A DNA stretch of 35,626 nucleotides, taken from NCBI GenBank assembly GCA_017984215.1, contig JAGOAA010000006.1:67228-102853 (forward strand), written 5' to 3'. Of the stretch, positions 24,978 to 32,618 are shown one piece after another. How positions within the stretch are numbered: the first letter of the stretch is position 1; the number at the start of each line of letters is the position of its first letter. Origin of the DNA: Cytophagaceae bacterium (lineage in GTDB: Bacteria; Bacteroidota; Bacteroidia; Cytophagales; Spirosomataceae). The notes under the pieces were generated by a model that did not search any database, was not told the DNA's origin, and saw nothing but the letters and a program-made list of their open reading frames with translations. Position numbers and translations under genes: made by a program.

Positions 24978-25212
24978 AGGTAGGTTAATTTGTTTCCCAC
25001 AAGGTAAGAATTTTTACAAAAAGTGATATACCGAATTACCCTTGAAATAAAACAGATTTGCTTATTTCATGTGGCAAAAATCAAATAAGACGTGAGGCCC
25101 AGGTCTCATTTTTACTAATATTCAGCACCTCATAACCTAATTATAAGTTTTTTGGATAAGAACGCAAAAAAATGTCGATACCTTTTGCATTTAACACCTA
25201 ACCCAAATACTT

Positions 25213-25722
25213 ATGAAAAAGTATCAATCGAGTTTGCTTTTTGCAACCATCTGTGTCTTATTCCTTTTTTCATGCACAAAGGATAAAGCCCTAGTTACCA
25301 GAACCACTTACCTTGAAAATGCGGGAGTTTATAAATCCGTCACAAAAGAAGAATACCTAAAAGCAAGTATACTTGAAAGGCGTTTTATAGATCAAATTGA
25401 TGGCGCCGTAAATGCATTGGATATACTGAAAAAAAACAATCCCCAACAGGACTATGTTGCAATTATAACCATAGACAAGGACCCCAATAATAAACTACAC
25501 AATTCAATTCTGATTGGCATCGCAGAAAATAAAAACGACGACATGAAAACAGATGCAGATGCCGACCCTGCTCCAGATGGCAAATGCCACGTTTGTGGAT
25601 TAATTTCAGCCTACAGTTGCATCAGTGAAGTAGAAAAATACATGGATGCCAAAAACCAAGATTCTATTTCGGCCACCATCACCAGATCGGCTGATAATTG
25701 TGTAGATATTAAATACCATTAA
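25213..25722 (+). CDS. Small cysteine-containing lipoprotein, unknown
   Basis: This 169-residue protein has a type II signal peptide with lipobox LFSC (Cys21). The mature part has an N-terminal helical segment (VTKEEYLKASILERRFIDQI), a beta segment DYVAIITIDKD, an acidic linker DADADPAPDG, and a C-terminal part with four Cys at 125, 128, 136 and 163. KCHVCG is a CxxC pair, as in disulfide or metal sites. I recognise no family. It is a single gene with its own terminator; a weak TTTG (25151-25154) and TACCTTTTG (25179-25187) pair may be its promoter. It is probably anchored in the periplasm or outer membrane. Confidence 0.72.
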   Translation: MKKYQSSLLFATICVLFLFSCTKDKALVTRTTYLENAGVYKSVTKEEYLKASILERRFIDQIDGAVNALDILKKNNPQQDYVAIITIDKDPNNKLHNSILIGIAENKNDDMKTDADADPAPDGKCHVCGLISAYSCISEVEKYMDAKNQDSISATITRSADNCVDIKYH

Positions 25723-25729
25723 AACGAAG

Positions 25730-25769
25730 AAAGGGTCGGAAATAGCATCACTGTTTTTGACCCTTTTTT
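25730..25769. terminator. Terminator between lipoprotein and rpoN
   Basis: AAAGGGTC (25730-25737) pairs with GACCCTTT (25759-25766), and the T-run continues to 25769 on the plus strand. The 21-base loop is long but the stem is perfect. It sits between convergent genes, ends eight bases after the lipoprotein stop and probably serves that gene. Confidence 0.65.
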
Positions 25770-25771
25770 AA

Positions 25772-27208
25772 CTACAATTGTTTTCGCAAACGAGCAACTG
25801 GAATCCCCAACTGTTCGCGGTATTTAGCAACGGTCCTGCGCTTTACGACGAAACCTTTTTCAGCCAACAAACCTTCTAATTCCTCATCAGAATAGGCATG
25901 ACCAGCTGATTCGCCAGCAATTAAATCACGCAAGATATTCTTCACTTCTCTGGTAGAAAAATCCTCCCCAGACTCATGTGTAATCCCCTCCGAAAAGAAA
26001 TACTTCAAGGGATACATCCCAAAATCTGTTTGAACAGATTTAGCCGATACCACCCGAGAAACTGTCGAAATATCCATTTCGATAACTTCCGCGATTTCCT
26101 TCATGCGCATGGGCTTCAACTTGGATTCATCCCCCGTCAAAAAAAAGTCATACTGTTGGCCTACAATACTTTCCATCGTCTTCAACAAGGTTCCCTGCCG
26201 CTGTTGGATCGCTTGAATGAACCAGGAGGCAGAATCCAACTTGTGTTTAATGAAGGTTACGGCTTCCTTAACTTCCTTTTGTTGCTTATCGCCTTTGGAA
26301 TAAGTTTGTAACATTTCCTGAAATGACTTGCTCACACGCAATTCTGGCGCATTCTTGCCATTTAATTTAATGTCCAATTTCCCGTCCGACTGGCTTACAA
26401 TAAAATCAGGTTGTAAAAATGGCGCCACCTCCCCTGCTTCACTTCCGCCGGGCTTCGGGTTTAAATGTGTAATGATGTTGATGGCTTGCTTAAGTAAAGC
26501 CTCATCGACACCTAATTTCTGTTGTAATTGACTGTAATGCTTTTTCGAAAACTCATCAAAATACTGATCAATCAAGCGTATCGCTACCTGCAACGCATGC
26601 TCGTCGGCAAAATGCTTGCGGTGCAACTGGATAGACAAACATTCCTGCAAATCTCGCGCTCCGATTCCCGCAGGATCCAATTGTTGAACTTGTAAGAGTA
26701 CTCGTTCCACTTCTTGGTAGTCGGTCTCAAAACCAACCGTAAAAGCTAAGTCATTGACAATGCTCTCAATATTCCGACGTAAATATCCATCGTCTTCTAA
26801 TGAACCAATCAATTGTTCCGCAATGATGCGCTCCCGTTCGTTGGTAATCACAAAACCAATTTGCATCAACAGGAATTCCTCGGCACTTGGAACGGTGGGC
26901 ATCGGACGCTCTCGCATCTCCTCGTTAGGATCATAGGAATCACCCGCCATTTTATAACCCGCATAATCATCTTGTAGATAATCATCAATGGCCATTTCAT
27001 CATTTGCGAGGTCATCTACCGTCTCACGATCTTCCATTTCCTCCAATCGCTCCTCGGAAACCCCCTCTTCCAAAGCTGGATTTTCCTCCAATTCCGCTTC
27101 AATCCGTGCAGCCAATTCGGCTGTAGGGATTTGCAATAACTTAATCAGCTGGATTTGCTGCGGAGAAAGTCGTTGCTGTTGCGACAAATTAATGGATAAA
27201 CCTTGCAT
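25772..27208 (-). CDS. rpoN: RNA polymerase sigma-54 factor
   Basis: Sigma-54 directs polymerase to -24/-12 promoters and needs an AAA+ activator to open DNA. Region I is the Gln/Leu-rich start (LSINLSQQQRLSPQQIQLIKLLQIP). An acidic linker at about 45-95 (NPALEEGVSEERLEE, then DYLQDDYAG) is followed by the core-binding domain (about 110-290). The HTH domain contains MRMKEIAEVIEMDISTVSRVVSAK. The RpoN box region near the C-terminus reads VKRRTVAKYREQLGI. The length of 478 residues is normal. The gene is divergent from the asnS operon, with a housekeeping-type TATTTTTG box at 27228-27235. No sigma-54-dependent activator gene is in the window. Confidence 0.97.
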   Translation of the reverse strand: MQGLSINLSQQQRLSPQQIQLIKLLQIPTAELAARIEAELEENPALEEGVSEERLEEMEDRETVDDLANDEMAIDDYLQDDYAGYKMAGDSYDPNEEMRERPMPTVPSAEEFLLMQIGFVITNERERIIAEQLIGSLEDDGYLRRNIESIVNDLAFTVGFETDYQEVERVLLQVQQLDPAGIGARDLQECLSIQLHRKHFADEHALQVAIRLIDQYFDEFSKKHYSQLQQKLGVDEALLKQAINIITHLNPKPGGSEAGEVAPFLQPDFIVSQSDGKLDIKLNGKNAPELRVSKSFQEMLQTYSKGDKQQKEVKEAVTFIKHKLDSASWFIQAIQQRQGTLLKTMESIVGQQYDFFLTGDESKLKPMRMKEIAEVIEMDISTVSRVVSAKSVQTDFGMYPLKYFFSEGITHESGEDFSTREVKNILRDLIAGESAGHAYSDEELEGLLAEKGFVVKRRTVAKYREQLGIPVARLRKQL

Positions 27209-27227
27209 AAGAGCGTAAATTTAAATG

Positions 27228-27235
27228 CAAAAATA
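27228..27235 (-). promoter_or_regulatory. -7 box (TATTTTTG) of rpoN
   Basis: On the minus strand TATTTTTG matches TAnnTTTG exactly, placing the start near 27222, about 14 bases before the rpoN ATG. No clear -33 TTG is visible at the right distance. Confidence 0.45.
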
Positions 27236-27236
27236 A

Positions 27237-27269
27237 TTGAAAAAATTCGGTTTTTTTGTGGTATTTTTG
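27237..27269 (+). promoter_or_regulatory. Promoter of the asnS operon
   Basis: TTG at 27237-27239 and TATTTTTG at 27262-27269 are separated by 22 bases. The -7 box is an exact TAnnTTTG match. The expected start near 27276 leaves a leader of about 34 bases. The -33 element nearly touches the divergent rpoN box. Confidence 0.5.
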
Positions 27270-27309
27270 AGGCTTATTGCGCCCATTACAGGGCTACTGA
27301 GAATCATTT

Positions 27310-28740
27310 ATGCAAATTAAAGAAATCCTTTCCTTATCCCCATCTAACCAAAGCCTTGTCATCAAAGGTTGGGTTCGTACCAAACGCGTTTCAGCCAATG
27401 TCGCTTTCATTGCCTTAAACGATGGATCTACGATTCACAACATTCAAGGTGTCGTTTCAGATGGAGCCGTTTCAGAAGAAACATTGAAATTAGTAACGAC
27501 TGGGGCATGTATTGCCATGACTGGAACCTTGATTCCTTCACAGGGCCAAGGGCAATCGGTCGAGTTACAAGTAAATTCCATTGAAGTTTACGGGATCGCT
27601 GATCCTGAAAAATACCCTTTACAACCGAAAAAACACTCTTTGGAGTTCTTGCGTGAAATCGCGCATTTACGCCCACGGACAAATACATTTTCGGCTATTT
27701 TACGTGTTCGACACGCATTAGCTTATGCGGTTCACACCTATTTCAATCAAAACCAATTCTTCTATCTACATACGCCCATCATTACGGGATCGGATGCAGA
27801 AGGTGCGGGGGAAATGTTCCGTGTAACGACCTTACCAGCTACGAACCCTCCGTTGACCGAAGATGGAAAGGTAGATTTCAAAGAAGATTTCTTTGGTAAG
27901 GAGACGAACTTGACAGTTTCTGGCCAACTGGAAGGCGAATTGGGCGCGATGGCCTTATCGAAGGTTTATACCTTTGGTCCTACGTTCCGTGCGGAGAATT
28001 CAAACACAACGCGCCACTTGGCCGAGTTCTGGATGATCGAGCCGGAAGTTGCCTTTAACGAATTAGAAGACAACATGAATTTGGCAGAAGATTTCACCAA
28101 ATTCTGTATCAAATACGCATTAGAACATTGTGCGGATGATATCGCATTTTTAGAGAAGCGTCTTTTGGACGAAGAAAAAACGAAGAAAAAAGAAGAGCAA
28201 TCGGAATTGAGCTTAACTGAAAAGTTACGTTTTGTGACGGAGAATGATTTCGAACGTATTACCTATACGGAAGCAATCAATATCTTATTACAATCAAAAA
28301 CGCACAAGCAAGGTAAATTCCAATACCCGGTTGAATGGGGCATCGATTTACAATCGGAACACGAGCGTTGGTTGGTTGAAAAACACTTCAAAAAACCCGT
28401 AATCCTTACGAATTACCCGAAAGACATCAAGGCATTCTACATGAAGTTGGACGAAGACGGCAAAACCGTTCGTGCAATGGACGTTTTATTCCCGGGCATT
28501 GGTGAAATCATTGGCGGATCACAACGTGAGGACGATTACGAAAAATTATTGCAACGCACGAAGGAAGTAGGCATTGAGGAAGAATCCATCTGGTGGTACT
28601 TAGAGACACGTAAATTCGGATCTGCGCCACATGCGGGCTTTGGATTGGGCTTTGAGCGTTTGGTATTATTCGTAACAGGAATGAGCAACATTCGCGACGT
28701 GATTCCTTTCCCAAGAACACCTAAAACAGCCGAATTTTAA
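27310..28740 (+). CDS. asnS: Asparaginyl-tRNA synthetase
   Basis: AsnRS activates asparagine and charges tRNA-Asn in the cytoplasm. The N-terminal OB-fold anticodon domain reads [20 protein letters not shown] (about 17-100). The class II core shows motif 2 ([22 protein letters not shown]) and motif 3 ([27 protein letters not shown]). [10 protein letters not shown] and the RTPKTAEF ending are AsnRS-type, not AspRS. A highly charged insert, [20 protein letters not shown], lies near residue 300. The length of 476 residues is slightly above that of E. coli. It is the first gene of a five-gene operon; the dgkA start overlaps its stop by one base (TAATG). Confidence 0.98.
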   Translation: MQIKEILSLSPSNQSLVIKGWVRTKRVSANVAFIALNDGSTIHNIQGVVSDGAVSEETLKLVTTGACIAMTGTLIPSQGQGQSVELQVNSIEVYGIADPEKYPLQPKKHSLEFLREIAHLRPRTNTFSAILRVRHALAYAVHTYFNQNQFFYLHTPIITGSDAEGAGEMFRVTTLPATNPPLTEDGKVDFKEDFFGKETNLTVSGQLEGELGAMALSKVYTFGPTFRAENSNTTRHLAEFWMIEPEVAFNELEDNMNLAEDFTKFCIKYALEHCADDIAFLEKRLLDEEKTKKKEEQSELSLTEKLRFVTENDFERITYTEAINILLQSKTHKQGKFQYPVEWGIDLQSEHERWLVEKHFKKPVILTNYPKDIKAFYMKLDEDGKTVRAMDVLFPGIGEIIGGSQREDDYEKLLQRTKEVGIEEESIWWYLETRKFGSAPHAGFGLGFERLVLFVTGMSNIRDVIPFPRTPKTAEF

Positions 28741-29114
28741 TGTTTTTCAAACAGCTAAATCAAAGTATTGGGCATGCGCTTGATGGGATTTTCAATCTGA
28801 TCAAACAAGAAAGAAATGCCAAAATACACTTGGCCGCGACAGCCTTGGTGATTTACGTAGGTTTTAAATTGGACTTTTCGGCACAGGAATGGATTTGGAT
28901 AAGCCTTGCCGTTGCCTGTGTTTGGGTCGCTGAATTAATCAATACGGCGATTGAACGACTAACGAATTTGGTTTCGCCAGAGCAACATCCTTTGGCCAAA
29001 CAAGTAAAAGATTATGCAGCAGGAGCTGTATTAGTCATGTCTTTGTGGGCAATCGTGGTATTTTGCCTGATTGCATTTCCACATCTGGTGATGTGGTTAA
29101 CATTTTCGAATTAA
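28740..29114 (+). CDS. dgkA: Diacylglycerol kinase / undecaprenol kinase family
   Basis: This 124-residue inner-membrane protein with three hydrophobic helices belongs to the DgkA family, which phosphorylates diacylglycerol or undecaprenol with ATP. The signature is AELINTAIERLTNLVSPEQHP followed by KQVKDYAAGAVL. The substrate is uncertain; the position before murA fits undecaprenol recycling for wall synthesis. At the spot where most members read (V/I)DL, this protein reads TNL, a change worth checking. Its start overlaps asnS by one base, and the next gene starts one base after its stop, so it sits inside a tightly coupled operon. Confidence 0.93.
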   Translation: MFFKQLNQSIGHALDGIFNLIKQERNAKIHLAATALVIYVGFKLDFSAQEWIWISLAVACVWVAELINTAIERLTNLVSPEQHPLAKQVKDYAAGAVLVMSLWAIVVFCLIAFPHLVMWLTFSN

Positions 29115-29115
29115 T

Positions 29116-29781
29116 ATGAAAGAATACGGATCGAGTGTACAAAAATTGGTCAATTACATCATGACCATTGCCGACCGCGAGCAACGTACTAAATATGCCT
29201 TTATCATGGTGGATTTGATGAAACAGATTCATCCCAACATGAAGGACAACAGCCAAGATTATTCCAAAAAGCTTTGGGATGACTTGTTTATCATGTCGAA
29301 TTTCGAATTGGATGTGCAAGGACCTTTTCCTCCCCCATCACCGGAGTCGGTAGGGAAAGCACCACGTAAAGTGGCCTATAACCAGCACCATTTGAAATTC
29401 AAGCATTATGGCCGCAATGTGGAATTGTTAATTCTACGTGCCATTGCTGAGGAGAAATTAGAGGACAAAAAGATTTTGGTCGCTTACATCGCCCGTTTGA
29501 TGAAAGGCTTCTATGTGACCTGGAACAAAGACACGGTGGATGATTCGGTCATTTGGCAGAACATTAAGGACATGTCGGAGAACCTGTTAGGCAGCATCGT
29601 CGACGAGTTATCGCAAGAAACCTTAGGACATGCCAAAGTGGCAAACAATGCGCGTAACGCATACAATGCCCCAGAATACCCGAACAACAATAACAACAAC
29701 CGGAACAATAACTTCCGAAAGAATAACAACTTCAGAAATAACAACAACAATCGTAATAACAATTACCGTAAAAATAAGTAA
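29116..29781 (+). CDS. DUF4290 protein with Asn/Arg-rich tail
   Basis: DUF4290 is a Bacteroidota family of unknown role, and this 221-residue protein fits it. It begins MKEYGSSVQKLVNYIMTI, has MDLMKQIHPN-like and SKKLWDDLFIMSNFELDV segments, and is helical and cytosolic. The globular part ends near 189. The last 32 residues (29683-29778) hold 21 Asn plus five Arg and three Lys with single Phe or Tyr spacers (NNNRNNNFRKNNNFRNNN-like), which should be disordered and positively charged. Such tails often bind RNA or drive condensates, but that is inference. It sits between dgkA and murA, consistent with an envelope or growth role. Confidence 0.9.
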   Translation: MKEYGSSVQKLVNYIMTIADREQRTKYAFIMVDLMKQIHPNMKDNSQDYSKKLWDDLFIMSNFELDVQGPFPPPSPESVGKAPRKVAYNQHHLKFKHYGRNVELLILRAIAEEKLEDKKILVAYIARLMKGFYVTWNKDTVDDSVIWQNIKDMSENLLGSIVDELSQETLGHAKVANNARNAYNAPEYPNNNNNNRNNNFRKNNNFRNNNNNRNNNYRKNK

Positions 29782-29786
29782 GATTT

Positions 29787-31094
29787 ATGGCATCATTTAA
29801 GGTTACCGGTGGCCGCCGGATGAAGGGGGAAATCACTCCCCAAGGAGCAAAAAACGAAGCATTGCAAATTTTGTGTGCGGTGGTATTAACAGCTGAGCCT
29901 GTTACAATTCACAACATTCCGAATATCCGCGATGTCAACCAATTGATCGATCTTTTGGGTGACATGGGTGTTAGCATGCGTCGTTTATCGGAAACCAGCA
30001 TTGAATTTGATGCATCCCAAGTGAACATTGATTACTTGGAATCAGAAACTTATAAGAAAAAGGCAGCTGCCCTTCGTGGATCTGTGATGTTATTAGGGCC
30101 AACTTTGGCTCGTTTCAAAAAAGGGCGTATTCCATCACCGGGTGGAGATAAAATCGGTCGTCGTCGTTTGGATACCCACTTTTTCGGATTCATGAAATTA
30201 GGTGCCAAATTCAACTATAGCCCGGAAGATGGTGGAATCTACGAAGTAGATGCCTCACAATTGCAAGGTGCCTATATGTTATTGGACGAAGCATCGGTAA
30301 CAGGAACAGCAAATATCTTGATGGCCGCCGTACTTGCAAAAGGCACGACAACCATATACAATGCCGCTTGTGAGCCTTATTTACAGCAATTATCGAAGAT
30401 GTTGAACCGCATGGGAGCTAATATTTCTGGCATCGGCTCCAACTTATTAGTCATTGAAGGCGTAGATGTTTTACACGGAACGGAGCACACGATGCTTCCC
30501 GACATGATTGAGATCGGTTCATTCATCGGGATGGCCGTGATGACACAATCGGAAATCACGATTAAAAACTGCCAAATTCCAGAATTAGGAATCATTCCTG
30601 AGGTATTCAAGAAATTGGGTATCAAAATGGAATTCCGTGGCGATGATATTTTCATCCCTTCGCAGGAACATTACGAATTGGAAAACTTCATCGACGGATC
30701 GATGTTGACCATTTCCGATCACCCATGGCCAGGTTTTACGCCCGACTTATTATCTATCATTTTAGTAACTGCTATCCAAGCGAAAGGAACGGTATTGATT
30801 CACCAAAAAATGTTTGAATCCCGTTTATTCTTCGTGGATCGTTTGATTGAGATGGGTGCACAAATCATTCTTTGTGATCCGCACCGTGCAACGGTCGTTG
30901 GATTCGATCGCAAGCAAACCTTGAAAGGCATTCGTATGTCGTCTCCGGATATCCGTGCGGGCGTATCGTTGTTGATTGCGGCGATGTCGGCAAACGGCAC
31001 ATCCATCATCGACAACATCGAGCAAATTGACCGCGGATACCAAAACATTGATACGCGTTTAAATGCGATCGGTGCGGAAATCGTTCGTATTTAA
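29787..31094 (+). CDS. murA: UDP-N-acetylglucosamine 1-carboxyvinyltransferase, Asp at catalytic Cys site
   Basis: MurA transfers enolpyruvate from PEP to UDP-GlcNAc, the first committed step of peptidoglycan synthesis, in the cytoplasm. The 435 residues show both inverse alpha/beta domains. Landmarks are PQGAKNEALQIL, RGSVMLLGPTLARFKKGRIPSPGGDKIGRR, HTMLPDMIEIGSF and SSPDIRAGVSLLIAA. The mobile loop reads PGGDKIG where E. coli MurA has PGGCAIG, so Asp121 (codon 30147-30149) replaces the usual catalytic Cys. In E. coli the Cys115 to Asp change keeps activity and removes fosfomycin alkylation, so this enzyme should be intrinsically resistant. It starts five bases after the DUF4290 stop, and a MATE gene follows after one base. 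Confidence 0.97.
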   Translation: MASFKVTGGRRMKGEITPQGAKNEALQILCAVVLTAEPVTIHNIPNIRDVNQLIDLLGDMGVSMRRLSETSIEFDASQVNIDYLESETYKKKAAALRGSVMLLGPTLARFKKGRIPSPGGDKIGRRRLDTHFFGFMKLGAKFNYSPEDGGIYEVDASQLQGAYMLLDEASVTGTANILMAAVLAKGTTTIYNAACEPYLQQLSKMLNRMGANISGIGSNLLVIEGVDVLHGTEHTMLPDMIEIGSFIGMAVMTQSEITIKNCQIPELGIIPEVFKKLGIKMEFRGDDIFIPSQEHYELENFIDGSMLTISDHPWPGFTPDLLSIILVTAIQAKGTVLIHQKMFESRLFFVDRLIEMGAQIILCDPHRATVVGFDRKQTLKGIRMSSPDIRAGVSLLIAAMSANGTSIIDNIEQIDRGYQNIDTRLNAIGAEIVRI

Positions 31095-31095
31095 G

Positions 31096-32454
31096 ATGGC
31101 ATTTCAGGCGAAGATTAAGCAGACAATTCGATTGGCGACACCGATCGTGGTTGGACAGCTCGGGGTCATGCTCATGGGCTTAGCCGACACGATTCAGGTA
31201 GGCCAAATGTCGACCGGCGCAGCTGAAAGTTTGGGCGCTTCGGGCATGGCAGGAAGTATCTTCTTTACCATTGCGATTGTTGGCTTAATCTGCATGCAAA
31301 TTGTCGCGCCGATGATCTCAAAAGCTGAGGCTGAGGGAGATTTCACCGAGTGTGGGAATTTGCTTCGCGCAAATATTCGCGTGGCGATCTTACTCAGTGT
31401 CGTGACCATGTTGCTGATTGGGCTGGCAGGAATGAATTATGATTTGTTTCAACAGACGGCGGCCAACAAGGCATTGACCCTGCCCTATTTAGCCTTGATT
31501 GCTGTTTCGGTCTTGCCAACCTTTTTGTTCTCCGCCCTCAAAAGCTTTACGGATGGTTTACAGAAAACGTCGGTGGCCATGTACATTACCTTGGCTGCAT
31601 TGATTTTTAATATAATCTTCAATCACATTTTCATTAATGGCCTAGGACCTATTCCGGCCATGGGATTGTTTGGAGCTGGGATAGCAACATTGCTTGCCCG
31701 TATCGTCATGACGATTGCATTAGCGATTTATGTGTTTAAAGTCGCTGATTTTAGCAAATATTTAGCAAAAAAGCACGTACATGCAGCGGCCAACGTGTTA
31801 GAAAAAACCATTTTGAAAATCGGCATTCCATCTGGTATGCAGGGTTTCTTTGAGATTGCGACCTTTGGAATGGCGGTGGTCATGATGGGCTGGATTTCCG
31901 TCACGGCACAGGCGGCCCACATTGTCGCAATTAATATGGCCTCGTTGACTTACATGATGGCAACAGGCATCGCGGCGGCGGGAGGAATTTTGGTTGGAGC
32001 GGATATCGGGGAACGGAATCGTCCAGGCATTTTCACCTCGGGAAATGCGGCCTTGGTACTATCTATTTTGTTTATGGGCTTTTGTGCGCTTGTCTTTTTC
32101 TTTGGCAAGGACATACTGGTGCGCGGTTATACGCAAGAAGCCTCGGTGATTGCGATTGCAGTAACACTTGTTGTTTGGGGAGCCATCTTCCAGTTATTTG
32201 ATGGCATTCAGGCGGTATCTTTGGGTTTATTGCGTGGACTTCAGGATGTTAATATTCCTACCGGCATTACGATCTTCTCGTATTGGGGCATTGGCATTCC
32301 ACTCTCCTACTACATTGGGATTTACCAGGGCGTAGGCGCTGTGGGCATCTGGATGGGCTTGACGGCTAGTTTGGTATGTTCGTCGGTCTTGCTTTCGTGG
32401 CGGTTTTATGCACGTGCGAAGTCGATAGATTTGGAGGCCCTAAAAGTAGATTAG
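31096..32454 (+). CDS. MATE-family multidrug efflux transporter
   Basis: The 452-residue protein is an inner-membrane MATE exporter, extruding cationic drugs in exchange for Na+ or H+. Twelve hydrophobic helices in two halves are visible. The N-terminal half has TPIVVGQLGVMLMGLADTIQVG, typical of the NorM branch, and the second half has GIPSGMQGFFEIATFGMAVV and the DGIQAVSLGLLRGLQDVNIPT motif. I chose ATG 31096, one base after the murA stop; an in-frame ATG at 31063 would overlap the end of murA and add 11 unrelated residues. It closes the asnS operon. Substrate is unknown. Confidence 0.93.
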   Translation: MAFQAKIKQTIRLATPIVVGQLGVMLMGLADTIQVGQMSTGAAESLGASGMAGSIFFTIAIVGLICMQIVAPMISKAEAEGDFTECGNLLRANIRVAILLSVVTMLLIGLAGMNYDLFQQTAANKALTLPYLALIAVSVLPTFLFSALKSFTDGLQKTSVAMYITLAALIFNIIFNHIFINGLGPIPAMGLFGAGIATLLARIVMTIALAIYVFKVADFSKYLAKKHVHAAANVLEKTILKIGIPSGMQGFFEIATFGMAVVMMGWISVTAQAAHIVAINMASLTYMMATGIAAAGGILVGADIGERNRPGIFTSGNAALVLSILFMGFCALVFFFGKDILVRGYTQEASVIAIAVTLVVWGAIFQLFDGIQAVSLGLLRGLQDVNIPTGITIFSYWGIGIPLSYYIGIYQGVGAVGIWMGLTASLVCSSVLLSWRFYARAKSIDLEALKVD

Positions 32455-32504
32455 CGTTAAGAATTAAGAATGAAGAGATAAGAGGTTAATGATAAAAACT
32501 GTAG

Positions 32505-32529
32505 AGACGCGATACTTCGCGTCTTTTTT
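32505..32529 (+). terminator. Intrinsic terminator of the asnS operon built from a repeat unit
   Basis: AGACGCGA (32505-32512), loop TACT, TCGCGTCT (32517-32524), then a T-run to 32529. The whole unit 32500-32524 is identical over 25 bases to the inverted copy at 925-949. It is 50 bases past the MATE stop, so the dispersed repeat appears to serve as terminator. Confidence 0.75.
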
Positions 32530-32550
32530 ATGTATTTATCACATCTGTAT

Positions 32551-32583
32551 AAAAAAAATAGTGCCAGCATCAGCCAGCACTAT
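32551..32583 (-). terminator. Intrinsic terminator of lpd/odhB
   Basis: On the minus strand, ATAGTGC (plus 32577-32583) pairs with GCACTAT (plus 32558-32564), loop 12 bases, followed by a run of eight T (plus A-run 32551-32558). It lies 35 bases past the lpd stop and ends the minus-strand transcript. The loop contains a GCTGGC direct repeat. Confidence 0.7.
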
Positions 32584-32618
32584 CTATATTTTAAAAACTT
32601 CTTAACTCTTAACTCTCT

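Larger units (their letters stand above)
32456..32613. repeat. Intergenic region bounded by 15-bp inverted repeats, MITE-like
   Basis: GTTAAGAATTAAGAA (32456-32470) and the complement of 32599-32613 (GTTAAGAGTTAAGAA) match at 14 of 15 positions. Between them lie one copy of the GTAGAGACGCGA palindrome and a second terminator hairpin. The region fills the whole gap between the two convergent genes. No transposase is present and no clean target-site duplication is seen, so this is a candidate only. Confidence 0.4.

Noticed and set aside
29511..29762. Leu-rich minus-strand open frame opposite DUF4290
   Set aside because: It is the complement of the Asn-rich repeat (AAC/AAT read as GTT/ATT-type and Leu-type codons) and has no independent support.
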